From Symbiodinium natans (Eukaryota > Sar > Dinophyceae > Suessiales > Symbiodiniaceae), in assembly GCA_905221605.1 (NCBI GenBank), contig CAJNDS010000557.1, positions 1,632,592 through 1,696,591 on the forward strand: a DNA stretch of 64,000 nucleotides. The letters are read 5' to 3'. A program made the translations under genes and the position numbers. A model generated the notes under the pieces. That model was not told where the DNA came from, ran no database searches, and was given only the letters and a program-made list of their open reading frames with translations. Positions 8,600-19,101 of this stretch are shown here, in pieces. Position 1 is the stretch's first letter, and each line of letters opens with the position of its first letter.

Positions 8600-10080
8600 C
8601 CTTCCAACAGACCCGCAGATTTACTTCAATGCATTACCTTATAGAGTGATATTGTGCGTCACATTCCTTTCTTCTACAAACTAGCGCTATACTATGCTAG
8701 ATTATCTATCTATACACAATTGATATTTGACCAGACGATGTTTTGTATTCTGTACGATATATAACAAAGTATATGCTCGACTTGAGGCCATTGCAACGTC
8801 AGCCACCTCTCCTTCCAGGTGAATGCTGTGGGGGATTTGAAGGGGTATGGGGGGTTTGGCTTGGCCTTTGAGGGTTTAGGATTTATAATATTCCTAAGGA
8901 GAAAAACCGTAAGGCGTCATCGAGTAGACTTTAAGGTTTCCTGATTTTGGGGTTTTTTTGTGCGAAGTTTTTCTGGGCTGTGGGTGTGGGTGGACCCCCA
9001 AGAGAAAGAAATCCAAGCAAGAACCGCATGATCACGATCTCTAGCCCAACACCTTATCCTAGCTGCGAAGACAGTGCTCTATGCTGGACATAGGCGAAGG
9101 GGTCTTATTCAGTGTGAATGCTGGGATTTGCAGCACTTGACTGATCTATGCAACTTGTTCCTTCACCATCATTGGTTGATACCGTTCAAGTCAAATGACT
9201 CGCACGGTATGCATGGTGCCGCAGAAAGCACTGCCACGAATGGAGCATGGTACTTGATGACAGCATGTCTCTGCGTATCGTTTCAGTTTTGCTCAAGCAG
9301 CACAGCTGCACGGTGAGCCCAATCTTGGTTGGGTCTAGAGTCTAAAGCTCAGTATGTAGGGTATAGCCATATTGCCATAATGCAGATGGCGCATACCCCC
9401 TCCCACCCCCCTCCCCCCCCATCCCCCAACCCAGTCAACCCCGAATGCCCACTTTCGAGAAACGTGCCTTGTCTGACGTCTATTTGTTCATCGCCCAGTT
9501 GTTGGCTTTTCACCGTTTTGCCATAGCCGAAAAATAAAGAGAGTGCTCAGCATGATCTGGACGACGCCGAAACATGGGGGAACGCTGCAGCAGAGAGTCT
9601 TGGCAGACGCTGCCGTGGCCTCATGAGTTTGGCATCATGTTTGTTGCTGCCCTGCGTGTTTTTGGATTTGGTGCTACTGGCGCCTGGTATCAGGGCTTGA
9701 GTAGGACGTCTGTCATAACATGAATACATATGCCTTGGGGAAGCGATTGAGCCGTTCAATGGCCCACATATATTGCCACACTCCGTATCAAGGTATATGG
9801 GCCAGACTCATGCAGTCCCCAAGGCTTAGATTGTGGCCGGGGACAGGCTCCGCAACACATTCTCGCGTCAGTCCCGCAGTTGTCGCGCAAGTTTTTCCTT
9901 GCGATACCTTGTGAAACATTAGCCGGGCACATGGGAAGCTCCAAACCAAGCGCGTGTTCTTTCGAAGATGGTGCTTTATAGATTGACAACATGGTGGGTA
10001 GATCTTGACTTTTGGTATGGGCCCAACCGATACTGCGTTGGCCGCAGGTTCTTTATGCAACTCACAACTAGACAGGCCAG
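8600..10080. other. Long repeat-poor stretch without a supported gene
   Basis: About 1.5 kb nearly free of telomere-type repeats, AT-rich at 8620-8780. Several 60-90 codon frames overlap on both strands (for example 9074-9316 +, 9720-9914 +, 9756-10060 -), which is the pattern expected by chance. No gene can be supported. Confidence 0.3.
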
Positions 10081-10604
10081 CATTTGCTGATTTAGGGTTT
10101 AGATTTGGGTTTAGGGTAAACCAATGTTGGACATTTCCCTTAGGTCGACATCCGAGGACCCTGTCGTGAAAACCCGCGCAAACCCTAAGCCTTGAGGTGC
10201 CCCAAACTCTTGAACCCTATACCCTAAACCGTACACCTTCAGCCTTAAGGGTTCAGGGTTTAGGGTTTTGGGTTTGGGGGGTTTAGGCTTAGAGAGCTTA
10301 GGCTAGGTTTAGGGTGTAGGGTTTATAGGGTTACGAGAAAGCTCCGAAATTCAAAAGACCGCCAGCCTTGGACCAGGCGACCTCCTTGGCCTGGCAAAGT
10401 CTCATTCCAGGCCTTGCTGGGGCCTTTGTTTTTTAAGGGTGTAGGGTAGGGTTTACGGTTCAGGGTTTAGGGTTCAATTCGCCGGCTGGGGTTGCTGGAG
10501 GTGAAGGGGTGCGCCCGAATTTCTTGAGGATTCAATGGCTACTCTACTGTACATGATGTAATCCTTCGGGTAGGTTCGATGCGCCTCCGTTACCTAAAAT
10601 CCTT

Positions 10605-10640
10605 GTTTGAGTGAGTGAGTGAGTAAATGAGTGAGTGGAC
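10605..10640. repeat. GAGT microsatellite
   Basis: Short run of GAGT units (TTGAGTGAGTGAGTGAGTAA). Confidence 0.7.
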
Positions 10641-10894
10641 GGCCTTGGGTGCGCTCCGGGCGTTCGCCACCCCGCCATCTCTTCCGCCTCCGCTTGATCA
10701 CCCTTTGGGCATGTAAGGACCTCCAAGAAGGACTTATGGTAGCTCCCACATTTGCACTCCCGCAGCCCGCCACAACAAATGTCGGAGTCCGTGAGGACCG
10801 AAAGTTAGTTGACTCCCAAACTTCTACACACTCTTTGTCGGGAACTACCTCTCTTGGGGTTTTGGGTGTTAGGGTTGGGAATTATTGGGAATGA
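10631..10894 (+). CDS. Weak hypothetical ORF
   Basis: An 87-codon open frame without ATG at its head (basic start: GRSPPRHLFRLRLITLWACK). An overlapping minus-strand frame at 10544-10726 is comparable. No domain; low support. Confidence 0.25.
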   Translation: MSGRPWVRSGRSPPRHLFRLRLITLWACKDLQEGLMVAPTFALPQPATTNVGVREDRKLVDSQTSTHSLSGTTSLGVLGVRVGNYWE

Positions 10895-11371
10895 GCAGGG
10901 CCAGGGCTGCTGTAGTCGTCAGATGTGAAGCTCTGCAAGTCTGGAAGGAGGATGTCACTCAGGATGTTCTGAATTTTGAGCTAACCGACTTCAGGATGGT
11001 CTAGAGTGGTGGGTTGAGGGCTTGCAGGTAAAGGCTTAGAGGCCTAGAGCTGACGAGCATGTCCAGTTATTTAATTTATGGTTTAGGGTTCAAGGTTTAG
11101 TTTAGCGTATGACTCGCCAAAAAAGATCGTGTTCGATTGGGGGTTTAACGGTGGTCTCTAGTCTTAGAAGAGTGCGCGCAGGTTTTCTTCAATGAATTGT
11201 ATAGCGTGAGTGCATGCTCGGCGTCCTTTTACGAGACAACAGCTGGTAGTCATCCTCTCCCAACAGCAGGTGGTGCACTATCATGCGACAAGGGGAATGA
11301 CTTTTGGAACGGCTTTTGCTGGGAAAGTCTGGCAAGCTGGTCAAGTCAGACCATCCATCTGAGCAGCTGCA

Positions 11372-12364
11372 ATGCTGAGCTGGCGTGCTCTCGTTGTTGG
11401 CTGTGGCCGATACCACCTCAACGAGGATCTGCCCCAAAGCTGTCAGGATGCCAAGCGAGTTTTTCAAGCGTTTCATAGTGCTGTTGCTGAGCACGACCAT
11501 GGTGATCACGTCTTGCTGCTGGAGCCGTCAGCAGCCGTGTTGAAAGCAGCTGTGGAGCATTTGGTTGCACCCCCCACTGACGGTGTGCGCATGTTTCTGT
11601 ACTTTGCTGGCCATTGTTATGAGCGGAACGGGAGGAACTACCTGCAGCCAGGGACGCGGGAACACGATGATGAGAATGACGTTTGCGTCCAGGCACTCCT
11701 AGCCGACTTGGAGCGGAACAGCTTGCTTTTCGTGGTGGTTCATGGTTGCCGGAGGCGCGACAGCGTCGGAATGGCGCCACCTCCGAGTCCCAGGCCACAT
11801 TTTGCCAAAAGAAACTTAAAGTCTGACTGGGCATTCCTCTTTTCTTGCTTGACAGGGGAGTGTACACTGGATGAGTCAACATTTGCCCAAGAGTTCTGTA
11901 ACTTACTCCAAGAGCCTGGGCTAGCCTTGGAAACACTTGTGCAGCGACTGAAGTCCAGGGTGCAGCATCATCGTATTGAGGCGCACGTCAGCCTGCGCCG
12001 CCCGACTGTCATTGTTCAACCTGACACGCCGGACGACAACTCAGGACCATGGAATACTACAGAGGCTGATGAAAGCATCAGGTCTGCTGGCAGCCCCTCA
12101 GCATCTGTGGTTCCAAAGGTCCATCTCCCGAGTCGTTTGTCTGGCAAACAGCTGCAAGGGTTCAAGTTGATGCAAACCTTCCACAAGAACGGGCAATTCA
12201 ATCTGGTTAGAGAGGCCTTGCGGCGAGTGCATGAGACATCAACACATCATGACGACAGAGCCCTGGCTGCAATCTTACAAACAGAGGAGCACCACTTCAA
12301 CGGTTCGTACGATCATTCACACAAATCGCTTGTGCTGCTCGGGACCAGCCAGCCTCGCTCGTGA
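11372..12364 (+). CDS. Caspase-like (peptidase C14 fold) protein, N-terminal ORF
   Basis: The first 200 residues match the caspase/metacaspase p20 layout: RALVVGCGRYHLNEDLPQSC is the first strand with the D-A-K helix, MFLYFAGHCYERNGRNYLQP carries the catalytic-type His (H81) in a GHC instead of the usual GHG, and LLFVVVHGCRRRDS carries the Cys (C126) where families read DAC or DSC. WAFLFSCLTGECTLDESTFA matches the following conserved strand and helix. The Asp before the catalytic Cys is replaced by His, so activity is uncertain. Start: in-frame TGA at 11360, ATG at 11372. The frame ends at 12364, but coding character continues in another frame (12253-13155), so this is probably one gene with a frame change. 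The block contains no telomere-type repeat and no evident intron. Confidence 0.7.
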   Translation: MLSWRALVVGCGRYHLNEDLPQSCQDAKRVFQAFHSAVAEHDHGDHVLLLEPSAAVLKAAVEHLVAPPTDGVRMFLYFAGHCYERNGRNYLQPGTREHDDENDVCVQALLADLERNSLLFVVVHGCRRRDSVGMAPPPSPRPHFAKRNLKSDWAFLFSCLTGECTLDESTFAQEFCNLLQEPGLALETLVQRLKSRVQHHRIEAHVSLRRPTVIVQPDTPDDNSGPWNTTEADESIRSAGSPSASVVPKVHLPSRLSGKQLQGFKLMQTFHKNGQFNLVREALRRVHETSTHHDDRALAAILQTEEHHFNGSYDHSHKSLVLLGTSQPRS

Positions 12365-13155
12365 ACCAACATGCCATAGTTGCGCTGTCCGCGTCTTGGT
12401 CTGTTGCTGCCTGGAATCGATTGGCTGCGGGCGCGGGCACTGTGGATGACCTGCGACAGTTTTTTACTCAAGCCGTTGATGCCATGAAGCTTGCGTCATC
12501 CGCTACTCAACAGATGTCTGCTCTCTTCAGTGATCCGATCATCGAAGCTGAGGTTTCGAGGCACTGGGGCCAACTGGCGGGCCGCCTCTTGGAGCTAGAT
12601 GCCTGCGATGTCTTGCAAATGGGGAACACCTTGGGGTTGCCACCTGCTGAGCGCTGGCGATCCATTCATCTTGACGACTCCCGGGCTTGTCGCGAGTATG
12701 TTATCAAAATGGGCTTGAACCAGTGCGTGTCTGCTTCAGACCGCTACTACAGTTTCGGGCTGTTCGATGACTGTGTCAAGTGTACCATATCCTGGGCTTC
12801 AATATTGTTGCACTCCGCTGTGCAAGACCCCCATGCTGTGCAGGATGTTATCCAGAAGCTAGAGACAGATCTGAAGCAGCAGCACGAGTGGAATCTGACC
12901 CACCGAACTGTCGGGCAAGCCATGATGCTACTGGCGCAGGCTTACCAGACATTGGCAGACCTGAGGAACACGGCTCCTCATGCATACGCACTCAAGAGGC
13001 AGGCCTTGCACTACGCTGCTGAGGCGACGTCCAGAACTCAAGGCAGGGCTTTGGGAGACTACACCGTAGCTCAGGAACAGCTGCGCCAGTTTGAGGCAAA
13101 TCTTGGCACCAGTCTTCCAGATGAGGGTACACAGCATTCTATCTGCCCTTCGTAG
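12253..13155 (+). CDS. Helical C-terminal part of the caspase-like protein, shifted frame
   Basis: This frame opens after TGA at 12250 and overlaps the end of the caspase-like frame. From about 12352 it clearly looks coding (SLVNQHAIVALSASWSVAAW ... NRLAAGAGTVDDLRQFF) and ends in TAG at 13153-13155. It is Ala/Leu/Gln-rich and predicted helical (VGQAMMLLAQAYQTLADLRN, AEATSRTQGRALGDYTVAQE), like the helical-repeat extensions on many C14 proteins. No ATG marks an independent start; a GTG lies at 12361. A one-base loss or two-base gain near 12340-12360 would restore a single frame. Alternatives are a programmed shift, an assembly error or a pseudogene. Confidence 0.55.
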   Translation, partial: RQSPGCNLTNRGAPLQRFVRSFTQIACAARDQPASLVNQHAIVALSASWSVAAWNRLAAGAGTVDDLRQFFTQAVDAMKLASSATQQMSALFSDPIIEAEVSRHWGQLAGRLLELDACDVLQMGNTLGLPPAERWRSIHLDDSRACREYVIKMGLNQCVSASDRYYSFGLFDDCVKCTISWASILLHSAVQDPHAVQDVIQKLETDLKQQHEWNLTHRTVGQAMMLLAQAYQTLADLRNTAPHAYALKRQALHYAAEATSRTQGRALGDYTVAQEQLRQFEANLGTSLPDEGTQHSICPS

Positions 13156-14243
13156 CCCCGAACATAGTCAACTCAACAGAGTAGAGGCAGGCTTTCAAGC
13201 CACTCATCCAGAAATTTGTTTCTCTGCTGCCTGATGACCTTCTGAACCCTAAACCTTGAGGAGCTTGCTTTCAGGGTTCCGCCTTGCCAGATTCACAAGT
13301 TCACATGTTTCCCAAACCCCAGCCTTAGAACCTGCAGGCAGTTACAGTTAGAGGTTTGAGTAGTCAAGCATTCTCGAAAGCCCTAAGTCCGTATGGCCTG
13401 TAGGGTTGAGGGTGTAGGGTTTAGGGCCTAGGGTTTAGGGGAGCTGCGGGATCAGGGGGCGAATGAGGCTGCATTGGAGACAGGCAAGTCGACAGTAGAA
13501 ACCCTCCTCTCTGCGCTCACCCTCATCCGCTTGGCTCGCGAGGTGGTGAACCGACGACTGAATGCAGAATCCCAAATCCCATACACCAAGAAACTCTAAC
13601 CCGAAGTTTGCCCCTAAGACTCCTCGAAAACCTGTGCCGCTGAAAGCTGGCCTTTCAACGCTCAACCCCTGCGCTCCCGTCCCAACCCCCTCGGCAACAC
13701 CCTTACCCTCGAAACTGGCCCGAAACCCTAAACCCCAATTAAACCCTAAACCCTAAACCTCGGACCTCAAATCCCCCAAAGACCCCCAAGCTTCCTGCGC
13801 TGCATGGCTGCCGGCGTTGCCAGAAAGCCTCTCTGTGGCAGGGGGGGTTGGAGGGCCTATGTGCTTTTTCAATCATTTCCGACACAAACTTGGCAGCCCA
13901 GTGGAACCCTTTTCCCTTTTTGTTGGGTTCAAGATTCGCCCGGTTACTGGGCTACCAAGCAAACGAAGGTTCGGGAATCCGACGGTAGTTAGGGGTGGAC
14001 CATGCTCACAGTTCGTTTAGTGACTGTCGCCTGCAACCCCAAAACCTGCAAATAATTAGAACATAGGCACCCTAAACCCTAAACCTCAAATTTCGGGCTA
14101 CACAAAACAAAGTAGTCGGGCAAGGGGGTTTTGGCCAACTACTGGAAGGAAATCCGAGCCAAGGCCCCCCCAAGCCCTGAACCCTAAATCCCTTGATAGG
14201 CCCCCCCTAAACCCTAAACCCTGACATCCGACAAGCTACTGAG
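13156..14243. other. Mostly degenerate repeat; weak ORFs
   Basis: Contains degenerate CCCTAAA-type text and several overlapping 60-76 codon frames on both strands. The best is an ATG frame at 13804-13992 (MAAGVARKPLCGRGGWRAYV...), but an alternative frame is equally open. Nothing firm. Confidence 0.25.
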
Positions 14244-14456
14244 GCGCCCACTGCCAAAGAAGCAGCGGGAGCCATGCTGCGACCCGGCTGCATGTGGATT
14301 TCCAGTTTGGGGTTGAGGTGGGGAGGGAGGGAGGCAAGGACACCAACACTGTGGGTTGGGTGCTTTAAGAAAAGTTTTGCTGTGTGCCCTCTCACGGCTC
14401 ATGGTGCCCAGACAGGGCCCATAAATTCTGTCAGCCCCGTATCGAATGCGACCTGA
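14244..14456 (+). CDS. Probable terminal exon, 70 codons
   Basis: Preceded by CCCTAAACCCTAAA and acceptor CAAGCTACTGAG. Reads APTAKEAAGAMLRPGCMWIS then ...REARTPTLWVGCFKKSFAVC and stops at TGA 14454-14456. Longer than expected by chance. No domain recognised. Confidence 0.5.
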   Translation, partial: APTAKEAAGAMLRPGCMWISSLGLRWGGREARTPTLWVGCFKKSFAVCPLTAHGAQTGPINSVSPVSNAT

Positions 14457-15071
14457 ACCTGAGCGGCATCCCCGAAGGATTTTTCATCTGTCGGGGAGAC
14501 GCCGCCTACACCCTACACAACCTAAACCCCTAAGAAGCCTAAACGCTTGAAAGCTGTACACCCTGGAGCCCAGCCCGCCCCAAGCAACCAAATCCGGTAG
14601 GCCCTAGTACCCCGGCAACTTCCAAAACTCCCAAAAAACGAACCACAAGCGCTCAACCCTTCGAAGCGCTTAAATCATCTCAATCTCAAGTTTAGCAGAG
14701 GCAGGGGATTCAGACCGCGGCTGGGGGGGAGGGGCTGCCACCGGTCAGTCGGGTCCCAAGCGAGCCTTTTTCGTGGGTTGGTGCCTCTTCAATTGGTTTT
14801 CAAAGTGTTTTGAACAGAAAGGTGATTGGGGGGTGGGGGGGTTCGAGGGTTGAGGGGAGAGCAGCCACACTAGAATGCTCTCGTTCCGGAACACCCTGCC
14901 CTGGTCGCCGGGTTTGGGCATTCGAGACATGATTTCTTCAGCAAAAAAGTAGTGCGAACTACGTTCTCCAAGAAACCGTATTCGAAAGAACCCTAAACCC
15001 TAAACCCTATAGACCCAAACCCTACACCCTACACCTTAAACCCTAAACCCTAAACCCTCAACGATGTTAAG

Positions 15072-15137
15072 CGTGGAGGCGCGAGTGCAAGTACACGGCG
15101 GGCAGCACGGCGTCGCCCTCAGGTGCCTGCTGCCAGG
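15072..15137 (+). CDS. Probable exon flanked by telomere repeats
   Basis: CCCTAAA array upstream, acceptor GATGTTAAG, frame VEARVQVHGGQHGVALRCLL-P, donor CCAGG|GTTTACGG followed by TTTAGGG units. Confidence 0.5.
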
Positions 15138-15433
15138 GTTTACGGTTTAAGGTTTAGGGTTAGGGTTTAGGGTTTCGGGTTTAGGGTTCAGGGTTTAGGG
15201 TTTAGGGTGAGTGCCCAGGGTCTCGGACCCCAATTCCTCAGAGTTTAGGGCTTGAGAACTTTTGTTTTAGGATTCTGTGGTTTTTTTTGCGGGGTTGTTT
15301 AGGGTCTGTCGGGGTTTTGGGGGTTAATTTGCTCCTTCGGTATTGCAATCCCTAAGCCCTAAACCCTAAACCCAAAACCCTAAACCCTAAACCCTAAACC
15401 CTAAACCCTAAACCCTAACCCTAACAACCTGAG

Positions 15434-15512
15434 GCTGAGATGTTGGCCTTCTTGGGGTCCGCGCGCCGGCCCGGCTGCTGGGGCGAGCTACCCCGGTCGA
15501 TCCAGAGGCAGG
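15434..15512 (+). CDS. Probable exon flanked by telomere repeats
   Basis: CCCTAAA array upstream, acceptor ACCTGAG, 26 codons AEMLAFLGSARRPGCWGELP then RSIQRQ, donor CAGG|GTTCGGG. Leaves one base. Could join 15867 in the frame PGVLSARLGVPIYCSWHCMH, which needs two bases. Confidence 0.55.
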
Positions 15513-15866
15513 GTTCGGGGTCTCAAGGGCGTTTTAGGGTTTAGGGGTTTAGAGTTTTAGGGTTTCGGGCGTTAGGACTCTAGGGCTTTAGGAATTTCGG
15601 TGTTTTTGTCCGGTCCCCTCTTTTGTTGGTTGTGAGTTCAGCGGCTATTGGGGGTTTAGGATGTTTGGGGTGCACCGTTTTACGTTGACCGGGTGTGGAG
15701 ATAGCACCCCAGCTATCAAGAAAGCAGTTCTATGAGTTGTCTGTACATGCCATAGCTTCGGTTGTAGGAACCCTAAACCCTCAACCCTAAACCCCAAACC
15801 CCAAACCCTAAACCCTAAACCCTAATCTTCTACGGTTTGCATAGTAGGACAGGCCTGTATTGGCAG

Positions 15867-15948
15867 GGCCTGGGGTGTTGAGTGCTCGCCTGGGCGTCCC
15901 CATTTACTGTTCATGGCACTGCATGCACATGTTCATCCTGCACCCTAA
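15867..15948 (+). CDS. Possible exon, two open frames
   Basis: After TATTGGCAG two frames are open: one ends at TAA 15946-15948 (AWGVECSPGRPHLLFMALHA...), the other fits the phase of the preceding exon (PGVLSARLGVPIYCSWHCMH). Confidence 0.4.
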
Positions 15949-16237
15949 ACCCTAAACCCTAAACCCTAAACCCTAAACCCTAACCCTAAACCCTAAACCC
16001 TGAACGGTTCATCTCTAGGTAGAGGAGGCCTTGGCTTTCTTCTGGTTGGCTCTTAGGACTTTACCTTTTTGGGGTTTTTGTAGAAACTACAATGCGGAGC
16101 CTAGGAGTTAAGCCAAGAGTCCATGGTAGGGTTTCGGACAAGGGTTGGGAATTGATGCCCTGGCACTGAAGTGACCCGATCTTCGCAATGCCGATTTCCA
16201 CATCTTGATTCGCACGGCTTGCTTTGCAACGCCCTAG

Positions 16238-16427
16238 CAACCACGACTTGATGAAGCTCGGCCTAAAGCCTGAGAAGCCCGACATCAGCCAGGAGGTTTT
16301 GGACGTAGCGCTTGGGTTTCAATTGCTTTTAGGGTCCCAAGCCCCAAACCTCATACTTAAACTCTCTAAACCCCAAGGCTCTGCAGAAGAGGCTCATTCC
16401 CATCCAAGGGCCCCCACTAATCCATAA
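16238..16427 (+). CDS. Probable exon or C-terminal ORF
   Basis: Acceptor CGCCCTAG; the frame reads NHDLMKLGLKPEKPDISQEV then LDVALGFQLLLGSQAPNLIL and stays open to TAA. The first 30 codons look coding; later ones approach repeat text, and GAC|GTAGCG is a possible donor. Confidence 0.5.
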
Positions 16428-16560
16428 ACCCCATATCTCGCAGCCCTTGAACCCCCTAAACTCAGAAACCTTAGACCCTAAACCCTAAACCCTAGACCCT
16501 AAACCCTAAACCCTACACCCTAAACCCCTCGATCCCTCCTCAACCCAAAGCACTTTACAG

Positions 16561-16631
16561 CCAAGAGGCAGATCGGCGAGTTCGTGCTGGAGCCGATCGC
16601 GTGCGAGTTCGTGGAGTGGCATGTGCCCTGG
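16561..16631 (+). CDS. Probable exon flanked by telomere-type repeats
   Basis: Acceptor CACTTTACAG, 23 codons KRQIGEFVLEPIACEFVEWH-VPW, donor TGG|GTTCGGGTTTAGGG. GC-rich third positions and amphipathic content look coding. Unknown product. Confidence 0.6.
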
Positions 16632-16881
16632 GTTCGGGTTTAGGGTTGAGGGTTGAGGGTTTAGGGTTGAGGGTTTAGGGTTTAGGGTTTAGGGTTGAGG
16701 GTTTAGGGTGTAGGGTTTGGGGTTTGGGGTTTGGGGTTTAGGGTTTACGGTTAGGGGTTGGGGCTTAGTTAAGGATTCAGGGTTCAGGGTTTAGGCTAGT
16801 CTAGTGGCGGGTTTAGTCTCAAGGCGCGGTTTTTTTTCCACACGGGTATCGCGTTGTATGATGGAATTCTGGTCTTTTCAG

Positions 16882-17071
16882 ACACTTGCGGTGCGAGAGT
16901 GGTAAACGGGTTGATATTCACCACGGCCCCACATGGTCTATCTCTGTTGGCGAAAAATATCCTGACTGCAAGGTTCGGGTGCTCTGGTACAATATCAGCC
17001 CGGTCTGCCACTTGAATTTCACCAAATGGTCCAACTGCATGTGCGCGCAACGCGAGCGTTCTATCTGCAAG
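16882..17071 (+). CDS. Probable exon, 63 codons, Cys/His-containing
   Basis: Excellent acceptor TTCTGGTCTTTTCAG. The only frame open for the full length reads HLRCESGKRVDIHHGPTWSI then SVGEKYPDCKVRVLWYNISP, VCHLNFTKWSNCMCAQRERS and ICK to the donor AAG|GTTGCC. Several Cys and His residues are spaced as in a small fold, but no family is recognised. One of the longer exons in the repeat-rich part. Confidence 0.65.
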
Positions 17072-17220
17072 GTTGCCACTATAAACCCCTAACGCTGAAC
17101 CCCAAACCCTAAACCCTAAACCCTAAACCCTAAGCCCTATGCCCTAAACCCTAAACCCTGAACCCTAAACCCTAAACCCTAACCCTGAACCCGAAACCTT
17201 AAAGCCCCTTGAGCTCACAG

Positions 17221-17280
17221 GAGTGGCCGGCAACCTTCCCTCTTCAACCCATGCACCCGGCAGACCCTTTGGGGTTCAAG
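17221..17280 (+). CDS. Probable exon, unknown
   Basis: CCCTAAA array upstream, acceptor GAGCTCACAG, 20 codons EWPATFPLQPMHPADPLGFK, donor AAG|GTTTCGGG. This frame fits the exit phase of 16882-17071. A second frame (VAGNLPSSTHAPGRPFGVQ) fits the entry phase of 17386. The gene structure here is therefore unresolved. Confidence 0.5.
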
Positions 17281-17385
17281 GTTTCGGGTGTAGTATTCAG
17301 AGTTTAGGGTTTAGGGTTTAGGGTTTAGGGTTTCGGGTAGTTTTTGAACATCTATGGGGAACTGGCTCTTTCCATCCCCTTACAG

Positions 17386-18854
17386 AGACTGCTGTAGAGG
17401 CATTATGCAGGGAGCCAGATTCCCTCATTGAGTGCGTACGAAGAGCCACTCGAAACAGCAAGAAAGCGCACCCGCCCGTGGCATTGCCGGGTTGAGGGTT
17501 GAGGGGTTTTTAGGGTTTAGGGCTGCACCCTCAAACCCTAAAACCTGTATCCTGACCCTAAACCCCAGAACTTCTCTTAACCCCCCCTCTAGACCCCTAA
17601 GCTCCAAACCCTAAACCCTTGAAAGCCACTATAAAGAGAAATGGGTTGGGTTCAGGGTTGAGGGTTGAGGGTTGAGGGTTGAGGGTTTAGGGTTTAGGGT
17701 TTAGGGTTTAGGGTTTAGGGTTTAGGGTTTAGGGTTTAGGGTTTAGGGTTTAGGGCTCCTGCAAGGCCATGTCCATCGTTCGCGAGAAGCGGACTATCCT
17801 CGACTTTGGTCTGCGCCTGCGGACGGCTCTTCCCCTCTTCAACAGTGGCGCCTGGGCAAGCTCAACACCTTGAAAGTTGTGGGCTTGGGGTGTAGGGTTT
17901 AGGGTTTAGGGTTTAGGGTTAGCCCAAAAGCCCTGCAACCCTGAATTGTATCAGGGTTCCGAGGGCCAATGTGTTGCCCAAGCTGGCCCTGGTCGACAGT
18001 CCCTGAAAACCAAAAACCCTACACTGCCACCCTAAACCTCCAACTCTAAACCCTAAACCCCCTAAACCCCCCAAACCCCTAAGGCCCTAAACCCTAAACC
18101 CTAGCCCTAAACCCTAAACCCCAAATCTAGGTAAATCTCGAAGAGCGCAAGCTGGCGTTCCGCACAATCCTGATCAGGTGACGGTGGCATCGCGATCTGT
18201 GGGCCGAGTATCGAGCGATGCACAGGCGTGTCCTGCATCCGTGGCTTTAGGGATTAGGGTTTAGGGTTTAGGGTTTAGGATTTAGGATTTAGGGTTTAGG
18301 GTTGTGTTCCCTCGTAAGGCTAGGGGGTTTAGGGTTTTGGGGTTTTGGGTTTTTGGGGTTTTGGGGCTTTGGGGCTTTGGGGTTTTGGGGTTTTGGGGTT
18401 TTGGGGTTTTGGGGTTTTGGGGTTTTGGGGTTTTGGGGTTTTGGGGTTTTGGGGGTTTGGGGTTTGGGGTTTAGGGTTTTGGGTTTAGGGTTAGGGTTTG
18501 GGGGTTTTGGTTTTAGGGTTTGGGGGTTGGGGGTTTTGGGTTTTGGGTTTGGGGTTTTGGGTTTGGGTTTTGGGTTTAGGTGATTCATGCAAAGCAGGTG
18601 TTTTTTGTGTCTAGTCAACCAACCTTGGGTTGAGAGTTTAAGGGTGAGGGCTTCGGGTTAAGCCCTAAACCCTAAACCCTAAACCCTAAACCCTAAACCC
18701 TAAACCCTAAACCCTAAACCCTAAACCCTAAACCCTAAACCCTAAACCCTAAACCCTAAACCCTAAACCCTAAACCCTAAACCGTTTGCGGGGCTGCAAG
18801 CGGATGCCAGGAACCTGGGTCGTCGAGATGTCCCTTTGCCGCAGTTCTCGCTGA
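17386..18854 (+). CDS. Five-exon gene model (3' part), unknown product
   Basis: Exons 17386-17490, 17766-17875, 17955-17991, 18131-18240 and 18801-18854 join with consistent phase. They read TAVEALCREPDSLIECVRRA..., HVHRSREADYPRLWSAPADG..., GSEGQCVAQAGP, KSRRAQAGVPHNPDQVTVAS... and RMPGTWVVEMSLCRSSR with a TGA stop. The first acceptor (TCCATCCCCTTACAG) is very good. The last intron (18241-18800) holds the GGGGTTTT array and a CCCTAAA array, so an intron of this gene is built largely of telomere-like repeat. Upstream exons may include 16882-17071 and 17221-17280. The protein is basic and Ser-rich with no recognised domain. Some frames were chosen for phase. Confidence 0.5.
18322..18575. repeat. 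GGGGTTTT array (Oxytricha-type telomere unit)
   Basis: About a dozen perfect TTTTGGGG 8-mers flanked by mixed TTTAGGG, TTTGGGG and TTTTGGG units. The unit equals the telomere repeat of some ciliates, but here it is an internal variant. Open frames reading LGFWGFG/PKPQNPK are repeat translations. Confidence 0.9.
18660..18782. repeat. CCCTAAA array
   Basis: About 17 perfect CCCTAAA copies ending 18 bp before the acceptor of the exon at 18801. Confidence 0.95.
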
Positions 18855-19007
18855 AGTAGCTTGCAGAGACTAATCCCACTAACCCTAAACCCTCTTCCCT
18901 AAACTCTTAATTAACTCTGATTAAATTCCCCCCCCTCCTTTCGCTCCTCGCCCTAAACCCTAAACCCTAGCCCTAAACCCTAAACCCCAAGCCCCAAACT
19001 CTCTCAG

Positions 19008-19101
19008 GGTTTTCTCCTCCGCCTACATGCTGGACGGCTTCTGCCGCGCCGACCTCGGCGTGACCTTCTGCAAAGAGCTGTGGCCTGGCAGCCAGGGCTG
19101 A
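19008..19101 (+). CDS. Probable exon, possibly terminal
   Basis: Acceptor AACTCTCTCAG. One frame reads VFSSAYMLDGFCRADLGVTF then CKELWPGSQG and TGA; another frame is open through the donor at AGAGG|GTTTTGGG. The first looks more protein-like. Confidence 0.55.

Noticed and set aside
9756-10060. Overlapping minus-strand frames of 78 and 90 codons
   Set aside because: Mutually overlapping with + strand frames, no domain, no splice signals.
18289-18618. Proline/lysine/asparagine-rich frame (PKPQNPK) and its + strand counterpart
   Set aside because: Pure translation of the GGGGTTTT repeat.
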